64,000 nt of DNA, from positions 23,126,001-23,190,000 of the forward strand of contig CM060732.1 of the NCBI GenBank assembly GCA_030704615.1, read 5' to 3'. The notes under the pieces were generated by a model. That model saw only the letters and a program-made list of their open reading frames with translations, searched no databases and was not told the DNA's origin. Origin of the DNA: Takakia lepidozioides (Eukaryota > Streptophyta > Takakiopsida > Takakiales > Takakiaceae). The position numbers and the translations under genes were made by a program. Each line of letters opens with the position of its first letter. The stretch's first letter is position 1. Below are positions 13,031 through 23,498 of this stretch, in pieces.

Positions 13031-16000
13031 TATGCGAACTAGGGGAATGACAGAAAGGGAAGGTAATGAGCTTACCAAGCAGCTTAAAGCTGCATTGAAA
13101 GAACCAACCATGTTGATCAAGTTGCTTGCTGATCATGAGTTAATGTCCTTAGTGAAATCTATGCTGGCATCGTCCTTCAAGACGGAACAAGCCAAAGGTT
13201 ATCAAGGTACTGGTATGTCTGCTCATTTCAGACCTAAACGAATAGGGCAAGTCTTCGCTTCTGTTCCTAGGCAAGAACTCCTGGTAAGGAGCCGAAAGAT
13301 GATCGTAGAAAGGAGGGTCCGGGTTCCCGGCCTTAGGCGCAACCATACCCGAAATATATAAACATGAGTGATAACTTTGACATGTATTTGCGTATGTTTA
13401 AGCTCAGAGCCAGCGCCAACAAGGTGGGAGAAGATGTGATGGTCACCAATTTCACCCTCAGTCTTTAGGGCAAAGCGAGAGACTTGTACAAAGCTAGTTT
13501 GGAAGGTATGGGATCCTTGACATGGAAGAATTCTGAAGCCTTGGCTATGAATTTGTTTACTCCCAAAAATCAAGCCCTAAAAGCAAAGGGTTTCCTATCC
13601 ACACACAAATACCAGGGGGAGACAATATTCGGGCTTTTTATGCTAATGTTAAAAAAACATGCTACGCTTGCTACATAAAACGATGGTATGTACCGAGACC
13701 ATACTCTTAGGCAACATTTTATTCGTGGTTTGCCCAGGACCTACAAAAGGAAGTCATTTCTCGTGCCTTTACAGATGATGAAGGAATGTTATAATATTTG
13801 GAGCAAATCAGGGATTTAAGTGACTTGCCTAGGCCTGGGCAGCAGCATAGCCCATATTGTTCAGACCTTGATGTAATTCCAGCAAACTTTAAGTGTGTAG
13901 CTACTGACCAGGGTGTGAGGGACACTATTGAAAGGGAATTGAGGGATCTGAAAACAGATTTGCAGGGCCAGTTTGAGCACATGCTCAACTTACGGGATGA
14001 ACCTCATTGGAGGGCTCGAGAAACCAACACGGGGGCTGTTGTACCAGCCACACCTGTTGCACCTTCCCCAAGGGCTGCTCCTTCCCGAGAGGCCAGAGCA
14101 CGGGCTCTAAGTACAAGAAACAATGGCCCTGTGGTCTATGTCTTTCGGAGGATCATACCACGAACTACTGCGACTAGAAAGAGGAGGCCCGCCAATTTGT
14201 GAAAGGGCTCAAGGCAAAAGAGTTTGTCACCACCTCTCAGCCTTTAAACTAGTCAGGCCCCAAGAGCTGCAGGTCTCAAAGGGGCCACGCAAGAAGGACA
14301 ATTCAACAAAACAGGTGCGAAAAGGCACCAAGGAAGCCAGAAACACTGTAGTGCAACCTTGGGTTGCAAGTTATACCATCAATGGTATTTCACATTTTTG
14401 CATCATAGACACAGGATGTACCATTACTATTGTCCCTTACTGATCTCTTGTGAAGCTCATGGGTAGTAAATTGCTTAGTGCAAAGGGCATGACAATCACC
14501 ATAGCTGATGGATCAGCTTATTCCCCTTTAGGCTTAGTCAAAGCTACCATCTCTTTGGAGGGATGCAAGGCCGATGTGCTTGCCATTGTGAGCAATGGTG
14601 ATAAGCTGCTACTTGGTTTAGATTGGTTACAACAAACTGGTGCTATGTTGGACATCTAGAGACAGCTTATCATACTCAAAGGAAGGGATCAAGAGGGGCT
14701 GTAGGTACGTCCCATCCGGAAGGTGTCACTTTAGGGTGGTTCCAAACACATGACATTACAGCATGACACTGTCAAACAGCTGGTCACACAAGGGGCTGGA
14801 CAGACCTACAATTATAGGTAGTTCTATGCCTAAATTAGCTCGAGAAACAAGTCTTATTCAGCTGGAACATACCAGCCATGGGTAAGACAAGTGAAACACC
14901 CAAAGCTTGGCCCTCAAAGCTTGGCCCTCGAACTCACCTACCCCCTACCGAGGATTGATGATACCCTTGATCAGTTATCAAATGGTTCCACTATCTTCTC
15001 ATTGTTGGATAAATGGCAAGTGCTTTCTGGCAGGTACCCCTAGTAGAGGCAGTCGAGGAAAAGACGGCTTTCACCTACAAACAAGGCTTGTTACGATTTG
15101 AAACCATGCCATTCGGGCTCTACAACGCCAATAGTACCTTTCAACGACGCATAGTTGGAAACTTGAAATGGGAATGCGCTTTGGTTTACATTGATGACAT
15201 TAATGTGTTCTCCACATCATTTTCCAGCCATTTGCTGCACCCTTCAGAAAGTGTTTGATAGGCTCAGGGCTGCATAGCTCAAGCTGAAACCTTCTGAGTG
15301 TGCTCTATGCTTGGAGAACCTAAGTATTTAGGGCACCTGATTTCAGCTAAGGGCATCCAACCTGATCCTGACAAAATGTTGGTTGTCTTGTTGTTTGTTG
15401 TGCCCAAGGATAAATAGGGACTAGTCAAAGCTTTCCTTGGACTGGCCTCTTTAGTATTTGTGCAAGGATTTGCCAAGATTGTAGGACCACTTACCCGTCT
15501 CCTGTGCAAAGAAGAAAAGTTTTTATGGAGTAGCACTCGGCAGAAAGCCTTTGAGCACCTTAAACAGCTTGCTCTTACCACGGCACCCATCCTGATCTAC
15601 CCCAATTTTTCTAAACCTTTCTTGCTTCAGATTGATGCATCTAGGGACACTATGGGTGCTATCTTAAGCCATGTCATAGATGGTGAGGAAAGAGTGGTAG
15701 CTTACTCCAGCCGGCATTTGTCGAAAGCTGAGAAGAACTATGGCATTTCTGACAAGGAAGGGCTGGCCATGGTGTTTGGGGTTAAGCATTTCAAGCCCTA
15801 TTTGCATGGTTCTAAGTTCGTTATACAGACTCACCACTAGCCCCTCTATGCTTTGATGCGCTCTAGAGAGCTGACCGGTCGTTTGGCTCGTTGGGCTTTG
15901 CTTTTACAGGGCTACTAGTGCACCATACAATACAAAAGGGGGCAACTTCACAGCAACGCCGATGCCTTGACCAGATCTGTCCTGCAAAAAGCTAAAGCTC

Positions 16001-16110
16001 ATAGCAAGCTTGAGGATTTGTTGGATGAGGGAGCCAGGCTCACTAAAGGAGACCAGCCCTTTGTTTCCCTCTGTTTTGATGGCTTGGGTCACTTGGGGTG
16101 ACACTTTCTT
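13031..16110 (+). pseudogene. degenerate Ty3/gypsy retrotransposon (gag-PR-RT-RNase H)
   Basis: Ordered remains of gag and pol. The gag core lies at 13,365-13,800. A C-x2-C-x4-H-x4-C zinc knuckle lies at about 14,130-14,171. The retropepsin begins FCIIDTGC (about 14,395-14,420) and ends LLLGLDWLQQTGA. The RT has [14 protein letters not shown] and the catalytic YIDD (15,190-15,200). RNase H runs LQIDASRDTMGAIL, VAYSSRHLSKAEKNY to a tether-like end (NADALTR). Many stops and frameshifts occur, the N-terminal RT is mostly missing and no integrase follows. It is related to, but clearly distinct from, the gypsy element at 28.4-37.7 kb. Confidence 0.85.
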
Positions 16111-16204
16111 GGCAGAAGCTTCTCCAAGGGGTGATTAAATATAAGTAACAATCTTATTTTGCTTAGGTAGGAAGTAGAGTTGACCAGTTCCGTTCCTATT
16201 CATG

Positions 16205-16233
16205 CACTAGAAGAGAAACCGGCTTTTTCCACG
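16205..16233 (+). repeat. left TIR of CACTA element
   Basis: 29-bp terminal inverted repeat identical to the reverse complement of 19813-19841. The outer end is CACTAG. Confidence 0.95.
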
Positions 16234-16488
16234 ACTTTTTCCACACTTTTTGATGTGGAATCAGCCGCAGTCCACACCTGCCGTGGGTGTAAGAAACGAC
16301 TAGTGCTTTTGGACATCCCGTGGACGCCCTGGCTCTCCGGCGGCCTTGTGGAAAAGTCCACGGGAGGCTTTTTCCACGGGTGGCTTTTTTCACGGGGTGC
16401 ATGGTGACATGGCCGCTGACATGGCCGATGACATAGCTGACATGGCAGAGTGTGAAAAAGGCCAGTGTGGCATGTTTCACAGCGGATT

Positions 16489-16563
16489 TCACACCTTGAA
16501 CAAGCCACTATGCGACACGTGTTATATTTCACACCTTCGACAAGTCACTATGCAACACGTGTT
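16489..16563. repeat. two tandem ~38-bp subterminal units in the CACTA element
   Basis: The unit TTCACACCTTGAACAAGCCA followed by CTATGCGACACGTGTT is repeated with a few changes. Such subterminal repeats are usual transposase-binding regions in CACTA elements. Confidence 0.6.
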
Positions 16564-16637
16564 CGTTCCTGTGTGGTGGTATGCATTAATTAATTATTAA
16601 TTGATTTCCAATATTTAAGTTTGAATATTAATGGATT

Positions 16638-16662
16638 TAATTTATTATTATTATTATTATTA
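16638..16662. repeat. (TTA)n microsatellite
   Basis: Simple trinucleotide repeat of about eight units inside the CACTA element. Confidence 0.8.
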
Positions 16663-17915
16663 TAGGAAAAATGGACAATGGCCTTGATGATAACATTATT
16701 AAGTAACAAAATATTGAAATTATGTTTTTAGAAATTATATTTATTCGCTCAGATACCAAAACACACCCTTTGGAGGGAAGGAGAGTTTGCCTTAGTGTCT
16801 ATGTTGAGTTGCGTCTCCTACTCTCTGTAATCTAATAGGCATTCACCTTTTTCCCTCGGTTGTCCCACCCTTGACTGGGGTCAGAAAAGCATTCATTCCA
16901 CAGCTTCTCCTCATCTCTGTTACATGTTTCTGGACACTTTCTTATTGTCACTTTGGCAGTATCATGTCAAAATCACTCCAAACTATGTACCATCTATCCA
17001 TGCAGGTTTCTTGTAGCTATCCTTCCACAGGGAATCATAAGTAATCTGGAGTCCGAGTTCCTGTATGGTGTGGCAGGGGGCATGTGCCTTAGGGTGCATA
17101 GGTCGGAGACATAGAACGTTGTCAGCATGGTTATAGTAATTATTGGTACAACAGTTGATAACATGCGCCATTTGGTAAGTAGACTTCAGATAAGGATGTA
17201 AGAATAAGATATTGAGTGTTGATCCAAGAGCCGGGGCATGTATCTCTAAATACATATCATAGGATGGAAGTGAGATAACGAAATCATAGAACAAGACTAC
17301 ATAAAGAGCATGTATAGATATCCCTAGATTTTTATCAAATAGAGGGGGGAGTGTGGCATGTACATTCGGAAAGCGGGCATGTGCATGAGAGTAAAATGAT
17401 CTGAAGTATATTGTTGATCCAAGAACAGGGGCATGTGCCATTGAGTATACATCATAAACAGGAGGTGAAGTAAAGAGGTCACAACACCAGACACCATCCG
17501 AAGAAAGAGACCAGGTACAGAGGTTGGGCAGCCTGATTCTGTGAAGTTGAAGTTGTGTTCACATGTTGTCTTTGAGATGATCAGATTATGGCCACCAAAA
17601 GGTGTTTGAGAGGGTTGATCAATGAGAATGTAAGCCAAATTTGTGGTGTTCTTTCCTGAGAGTTAGTGTGATACCGTTCAAAGTTTAATGTCGCCGAGGT
17701 TGGCCTGGCCCATAACAACTTGGAGATAGTTGCACAGCTCGATGCTCCTCATTGGCTCGTAGGGTTGACTAAAAACAGATATGTCCTTGCCCACGCAATG
17801 CTGCCGCAGGATCTAAAAGCAACGCTTGAATATGTCCTTGATGAATTTGGTTCTGGGAGTGGATTGTAGAGCATAATGGGCTTGGAATCCACAGGTTGCA
17901 GACAGGCTTGAAAAT

Positions 17916-18211
17916 CTATGACTGAGTTGGTGGTGCTGCCACAGCATAGCCCTTGGTCAGGTCCTCTCCATCCACCACCAAAAGCCCCGGAAGGCCATCA
18001 TGAACAAAGCCGACCTTGGCCATTGTGCTGACGTGGAGCACGAAATCAACACCCAAGGGTTCCCGGCCTGCAACCAGAAAGCCAGCGAATAGACTGTCAG
18101 AAACTGAGGAGAACCTTGTACAAGAACAGATTGAAGCACTCATCTTACAAGCTTGTGACCATTTTCTCTTGCCTATAAAGTTACGCTCTGTAATGCAGAC
18201 ATATTCCCAGT
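17916..18211 (-). pseudogene. unidentified captured exon-like segment in the CACTA element
   Basis: The minus strand is open with a sensible composition, including REPLGVDFVLHVSTMAKVGF and GLPGLLVVDGEDLTKGY. A TTGCAG just ahead of GCCGGGAACCC looks like an intron acceptor. I do not recognise the donor gene. Its position beside the PPR piece suggests a second host fragment carried by the transposon. Confidence 0.4.
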
Positions 18212-18216
18212 TCCTA

Positions 18217-18490
18217 CTACCTTTTAGTACCTGTGCTCTCATGTCTGCGCAATCCAAAGCTTGCTTCATGCCTCACTCTATCATTACAGCTATGTCTATT
18301 TTTCCACAGGGAATCACCCCTTCCCGCATCATTGCTCATAGGTCTCCAAAGCCTCCATCCGCGCCCTTGCTGTGCATATCCTGCAATCATCGCACTCCAC
18401 GACACCACATCTCGTTCAGCCATACTGTGGAACACTTCCTTTGCATCCTCGATGCACCCACATTTGGCATACATGCAGTCCACCAGGGCA
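18217..18490 (-). pseudogene. captured PLS-class PPR gene fragment
   Basis: The minus strand reads [20 protein letters not shown] then [20 protein letters not shown], one and a half typical PLS-type pentatricopeptide units as found in plant organellar RNA-editing and processing factors. The frame decays after the second unit, with no DYW or E domain. It lies inside the intact CACTA element, so it is best read as a transduplicated fragment. It could give rise to small RNAs against PPR relatives, but that is inference. Confidence 0.85.
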
Positions 18491-19812
18491 GTGTTCAGAA
18501 TGACATCGGGTACAACATGGTACTAACAGGAGCCAAAAGCCCATATTTGTAGGATGGACAAACTTCTTTACATCCTACATTAAGAAAAAGCAACACCTTG
18601 CGATTGCGATTGTCCCACCATCGTGAAGAAACTCATGCCAGCTCTGCTCCGTGCTGCAAATTCAGGGCCGAGTCTGATGAGAAGGCAAAACAGGCTGAAA
18701 TAGGTCGAAGAAGAAGGTGCCCTCACCACATTGGCCTCGAGTTCCTGCTATTACGATGTTTGGCACTAAGAAGACCGGACCCCAAAAAACACTAAGTCCC
18801 AGCCCTGCACACCGCGACCTAGTAGCCCTAAATTCGAGCCAACTTTTGAAGTTTTTGAACAGTTTGAACCCTAACATTATATAAAATATTTATATGGTCC
18901 ATGTAATTATGTGAAGGTATTTTTAGCTATAATATATATATGTTAGGGTGAAAAACGTATATATATAACAAGGTACAAAGTCCCTGGTTAATTTATTTAC
19001 TGGGTAAGGTTCATAGTCATGAAATGAGTAGTTAAAACAACTATTTCTATATAATACTGATTTATATATTTCAATTTACATGAATTTAAAATATAATTGT
19101 GGAGTTGCTAATGAAGTTGTTGAAACCACTTACAATTTAAAATAAATCACCTTGTATAGAGACTCACCATGCTACCCACCTAGACCTGGGTTTCTTTTTT
19201 GGTCTCTTGTTAAAATTCTATGGATTTTTTCGAAATATTCTGGTTTTTTCTTTGATGTGTGAGATGACAAAGTCCAAGCATGTCACATAAACAAGGAATT
19301 CAACGTAAGGATGATGCAAGTGATTTGTGGCAAAAAGTGTAAATCATGCCTATGCCTGTTTGTCCTAGTTGTATCATAGGTTGCAATGGAACGGGGCCAC
19401 CTTTGAATGCGATCCTCATGCTCATTTCACCAATGGCATTATAGACTTCATAATGTAGAGATTGAAAATGGGGTGTAGCGGGGGGTGATTCTTCACTTGC
19501 TAGTAGCCCATCGTGCAAATTTCTAAACATGAACATGAAGCTCATGATCATTTTCCAAGGGCATCATTCTCAAACTCCCCATACACCACAATGTGGAAAT
19601 TCTATGGTCCCATTTCACACATGTGTGTAACATGCCATGTAAACTAAGCCAACTCCTGCCACGCTCATGGCTGTTTTCACACCGTTCTTGCCTCGGGTGT
19701 GGATCACATGTGCGACACCCCATAGTTAGGGCATATTTTGAACCACACCTTGGCTCACTCTACAGACCCGTGATAAAAGCCGTGGAATGTGCCAGGTATG
19801 AGATGGCATACC

Positions 19813-19841
19813 CGTGGAAAAAGCCGGTTTCTCTTCTAGTG
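19813..19841 (-). repeat. right TIR of CACTA element
   Basis: 29-bp terminal inverted repeat, perfect mate of the left TIR, followed by target duplication ATG. Confidence 0.95.
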
Positions 19842-19844
19842 ATG

Positions 19845-20689
19845 TTGCTTTAACGCAGCCTCCATATGGGCACCTGAGCTTCTAAAAAACTGGTACGTGG
19901 GTTAGAAAAAGTATTGAGATATTCTATAGAGTGTCTATCCCCGTTGTCTCTGGATCTATCAACACCATGCACGTGAGTCAGGCACGTGAGGCAGGAGAAG
20001 AAATCCCACACCTTTACACCTCGTATACCTTTACACCTTTACACCAGTGAGACCAGCCAGCTACAAAGCCACAGCCAAGAACATATGCAATGTGTCTTGT
20101 GCTGGACACAGTGCTTGTTCGACTACAGAGAGAAGCAGTTGCAATTCAGAATTGGAACTACTGTTAAGTCCTAGGTTGGGGTGTTTTCTGGAAGAACTTC
20201 ACGCCGTCACTGTCAGCTGTTAACATCAAGGCTGAGGGATGTATTCATGATCTGTACGCGGGCAAGGATAGCTGAGGGGCCAAGGATAGAGGTCCAGATT
20301 CATGTTCAGGTTCAGGCTGAGGGATCAATAGCTAAAAGAAATCAGCTGGAGTAGATGGTCAATTGTTGCAAGTGGAAACAGTAGCGGCAGCACAATTGAT
20401 AGAATGAGGTGCTGCTAATTAATGAAGGCACCTTCCTCAACACATTTCAGCCTGTTTTTCCAAATAGGGTTGGGGTGTAAGAACAAATCTAGGCTGTCAT
20501 CATCAGCTGGCATTTGGCCCACCTTCTATATCCTAAATAGAGTGTGCACCAAATTCGTCGTCACGTGTGCACTTTCGGTTCCCCTGCAGTCCCAACAAAT
20601 ACTATGACTTCCTCCTTCACCAGGAAATACAAAACTGACAGAACAAATCGGAGAATTCTGTTAGCATGAAGGGTGAGCATTATACTTAC
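19845..20689. other. no gene recognised between CACTA and Mutator-like elements
   Basis: Short open frames only. It may contain further exons of the minus-strand gene to the right, because that frame ends at AA|GTAAGT (a strong splice donor) near 20,690. Confidence 0.3.
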
Positions 20690-21312
20690 TTGTTGATGTC
20701 ATGCATAGCCGTCAGAAGTGTTGTGACGTTTCCTTTCGGATCCAGCACCATGGACGCCACAAGGTAGTGCCAGTCCTCGTTTGTGCTGTGATATTTGTTT
20801 ATGACGTTCATCTAGGCCATGAAGCGGTGATTGCCATCCCAAATATGAAACATTTTCCTGGAGAACACCTGTGTGGACATTCTCCTCGAAATCTGGGCTT
20901 CGAACTCCTCGTTTATTTCTCGCCATATTGGATCCCAGCTTTTGACAATTGACTCGTCCACCAAGACCTCCTGTCCACTAGCATCGCACAAAGAAACGTA
21001 AAACACTAGAGACCCCTCTATGTATCCATGACTAAAATCTTGCTCCAACTTGGACACATCCCCGGTCAGGGCAGGTCGAACAATTGGCATTGATATTAGG
21101 CGGCAGAGAGGGATCATGATCTTGCCTCCAGATACCAGCATAGACTTGATCACCAGCGCGGAATTGACTTTCTCGTACACAAGGACCTTTGCCGCTCTTT
21201 CTTCGTAGAAATGATCGTCTTCTTCAACAAGCTTCTCAGTCACTTCTTCCTCCTGCTGCTGCTGCTTCTCAGGCTGCAATCCTTTTCTTTTCCTCCCCCG
21301 CACCTCCCACAA
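20690..21312 (-). CDS. hypothetical accessory protein with DGNHR motif (Mutator-like element)
   Basis: The open minus-strand frame has an acidic, glutamine-rich start (PEKQQQQEEEV), a middle region GSLVFYVSLCDASGQ followed by VKSWDPIWREINEEFE, then KMFHIWDGNHRFMA, one in-frame TAG at 20,809-20,811, and MNVINKYHSTNEDWHYLVAS downstream in the same frame. DGNHR followed by A resembles the G-x-H-R of the ParB/sulfiredoxin fold, and the 'HGYI..SL..V' run before it fits that order. No ATG opens the frame: TAA precedes it at 21,313-21,315 and an intron-acceptor-like TTGCAG lies just inside, so this is probably an internal exon. A strong donor (GTAAGT) near 20,690 suggests it continues leftwards. Function unknown; it is divergent from the transposase gene. 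Confidence 0.5.
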
Positions 21313-21370
21313 TTATAGCCTTTCCGTCATTCCACAGTTACATTTTCCTGATCTTGCACCTACAAGAATT

Positions 21371-22420
21371 GAGTGCGGTGGCGCACTCACTTTCGAGACT
21401 GACAAAGGATCGGAACAGACAAACATCAGTTCTCCAAAACTACACACATAACCCTCCTTTCCTGTCAACCGGAATTGAGTGCGGTGGCGCACTCATTTTT
21501 GGACACCTTCCATGACATCTAAGAAATCATGCTCATCGCAGGCACTCAGTCAATGGCTCCTTTGCCACTTCCTCTTCCACATTGTGTACTTCGTTCTAGA
21601 CATCATCAAATCAACCATCTACAGGTGCTCAAAAAACTGAGTGCGCTGGCGCACTCATTTCTGGGAGCCCTCCACTCTGTCCTGATTTCTCTTGTGAGCA
21701 CACCTGGGTCGTTACCTCTGTCCACGAAGATGGTCGATCTCACCTCAGAACTGAGTGCGCCACCGCACTCAGTTTCAAGGTTATCGTTTCTGTCTATATG
21801 AAAACTCAAAAGATATCTCACTTTGAATGAAACACACTTTCTAACTTTCGTTTCACGTCTGTCATTTGCAAATTGACCATTCTATGGTGATCCGAAACTG
21901 AGTGCGGTGGCGCACTCAGGTTGGGAGCCATCCATTATGTCTGCCTACTTCTGTTTTGAGTTCATTGGGCTCTTCACGTCTGTCCAAAAACATTGTCGAT
22001 CACACCTCGGAACTGTGTGCGCCAACGCACTCAGTTTCCAGGTTAGACATAATGTCATTCTCAGAACTCATAAGAGATCTCACTATGGAATAATCGCACT
22101 TTCTATCTACTGTTCACCTCAGTCAATAGCAACTCAATGATTCCATGGAGCTCAAAAATTGAGTGCGGTGGTGCACTCAGTTCAGGGTGACCACTCCAGT
22201 GTCTCACGGACCTAAACTATGAACATCACCTTCCTCTTTCCCTAATGCCGAAGCGATCGGCAATTATCTAGTTGAAATGAGTGCGCCACCGCACTCAGTT
22301 TCTCTGTGTCCCTCTCAGGCTTCCGTTTCAAATCCTGCTGTCTCTAAGACTTAGTTATTCACCTCGGCATAAAAATGGAAGTGATAGAGCTCCCCTCAAA
22401 ATTGAGTGCGGTGCCGCACC
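21371..22420. repeat. array of nine GAGTGCG-N4-CGCACTC hairpins
   Basis: Palindromes begin near 21371, 21477, 21639, 21753, 21900, 22014, 22161, 22279 and 22403, spaced about 105-165 bp apart. Arms are GAGTGCG/CGCACTC. The 4-base spacer is GTGG in some and its complement CCAC in others, so most sites have an orientation and both orientations occur. A few arms carry one or two changes. The same core is at the 3' end of the element and in copy 2 (48,042 and 48,166). Probable protein-binding or cruciform sites of the transposon. Confidence 0.85.
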
Positions 22421-22469
22421 CAGTTTTCAGGGGATCTCTCGTATCCTATCTATGCACTTGGTATGACAG

Positions 22470-22877
22470 TCAAGCGAGATTCATGCAGTTTGGGAGAAGG
22501 ATTACCCTGGGTTTCATGACACCACTTCCCGATGCCTCTTCTTGCTGCGTCCTCACAGCTTCCTTTGGTGTCGCTTCTTTCTCACCGACGGTGGTGGTGT
22601 CGATGTCCATGTCATGCACAATGGTCTCCGGGGCAGTCTCCTCGCCTTCCATTCTTCCCTCCATTTCAGGCTGGACCGGCTTTGTGATCTGTTGTGATTT
22701 GTGGGTTGACGTATCCTGTGCAACCTGCTCATCAGCGTTTTGCAGATTGCGCAACTTTCTCATTCTGACTCGCGCGTTTTTCCTCTCTCTCACACTCGTG
22801 AAGTAAAGGGACTGCCTTCTACGTCTTCTTACTATGTCTTCTCTCTCTCTCCCGCAGCTCTCCAGCTTGACTAACAA
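22470..22877 (-). CDS. small basic/acidic protein conserved in both element copies
   Basis: 135 codons on the minus strand. The N half is strongly basic (RRRRRQSLYF, RERKNARVRMRKLRNLQ); the C half is acidic (EMEGRMEGEETAPE, ATPKEAV). Copy 2 keeps the frame (48,233-48,634) despite many substitutions and an in-frame 9-bp loss in the DIDTT region, which points to real coding. It may be one exon of a longer minus-strand gene together with 22,911-23,303 and 20,690-21,312; a donor-like AG|GTAATC lies near its 3' end, but the phases of a join are not settled. A nuclear DNA- or chromatin-binding role is a guess from charge alone. Confidence 0.55.
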   Translation of the reverse strand: MLVKLESCGREREDIVRRRRRQSLYFTSVRERKNARVRMRKLRNLQNADEQVAQDTSTHKSQQITKPVQPEMEGRMEGEETAPETIVHDMDIDTTTVGEKEATPKEAVRTQQEEASGSGVMKPRVILLPNCMNLA

Positions 22878-22910
22878 ACAATCGAGAAAGTAAGGAACCC
22901 TGTAAAGCCG

Positions 22911-23303
22911 TCAGTTATGCATGTGGTTAAGGACGTGCGTGTCTACCCTATAACCCCCCAAGTGGATCGATCTCACTGGCTGCGGCTTATTGGGCGCCCC
23001 TAATGCCATCAATAAGGCCGAGTTCTTCAAATGTGGATGAAATATTGCGCACATGAGGCATGCCATCGCCCTATCATACACGGATTTTGCCTTCTTCAAA
23101 ACAAAAACATACATAACGTCAGGAACGCAATGTCCGCGTTCATCCGGCGTTGGATATTTCCCGGGTTTGGCAATCAATGCACTGTCCGGGTTCACGTTGT
23201 GGAACGCCGCAAAACGCAAATTGGATTGCAATATCCAAGACGGCGCCGTCTTTTCCCGGCGGTGTGACACTGACAAAATAAATAGTTTTGTTCCCTTCTC
23301 CAT
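22911..23303 (-). CDS. hypothetical minus-strand exon of the Mutator-like element
   Basis: Open minus-strand frame containing KPGKYPTPDERGHCVPDVMY then VFVLKKAKSVYDRAMACLM. The composition looks like real protein, and it lies just upstream of and divergent to the transposase start at 23,499, so the 23,300-23,500 interval may be a two-way promoter. In copy 2 the same sequence (about 48,690-49,060) has small deletions that are not multiples of three, so it is broken there. I do not recognise the family. Confidence 0.45.
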   Translation of the reverse strand: MEKGTKLFILSVSHRREKTAPSWILQSNLRFAAFHNVNPDSALIAKPGKYPTPDERGHCVPDVMYVFVLKKAKSVYDRAMACLMCAIFHPHLKNSALLMALGAPNKPQPVRSIHLGGYRVDTHVLNHMHN

Positions 23304-23498
23304 GAATTTGACAACTGCCCAACTGTTTTGGCTGTGTGGTTCAATACCCTCACAAGTTATTGGTTAATGTGTGGGGCCAGTTGTACAACTACCTCTTGCC
23401 TTAGCAAACACTTTTGGGATTTGGCAATCGCCTCCGGAAGGTTTTTACCTGGCCATGTCGCACAGTTGTATTGGTACTCACCATCGTATGTTCACCAC

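Larger units (their letters stand above)
16205..19841. mobile_element. CACTA (En/Spm-type) transposon, non-autonomous, carrying gene fragments
   Basis: The ends are perfect inverted repeats of 29 bp: 16205-16233 starts CACTAGAAGAGAAACCGGCT and 19813-19841 is its exact reverse complement ending CTAGTG. Each end is flanked by ATG (16202-16204 and 19842-19844), the 3-bp target duplication typical of CACTA elements. Subterminal TTTTTCCACG-like words recur inside the left end. No transposase was recognised in the 3.6 kb; the interior holds a captured PPR exon and another captured segment, so it probably moves only with enzyme supplied in trans. Confidence 0.93.

Noticed and set aside
16983-17638. 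Minus-strand proteins of about 100-150 residues in the CACTA element
   Set aside because: Histidine/tyrosine-rich composition and internal repeats (GATCCAAGA ... GGGGCATGTG) indicate non-coding repeated DNA. No motif was found.
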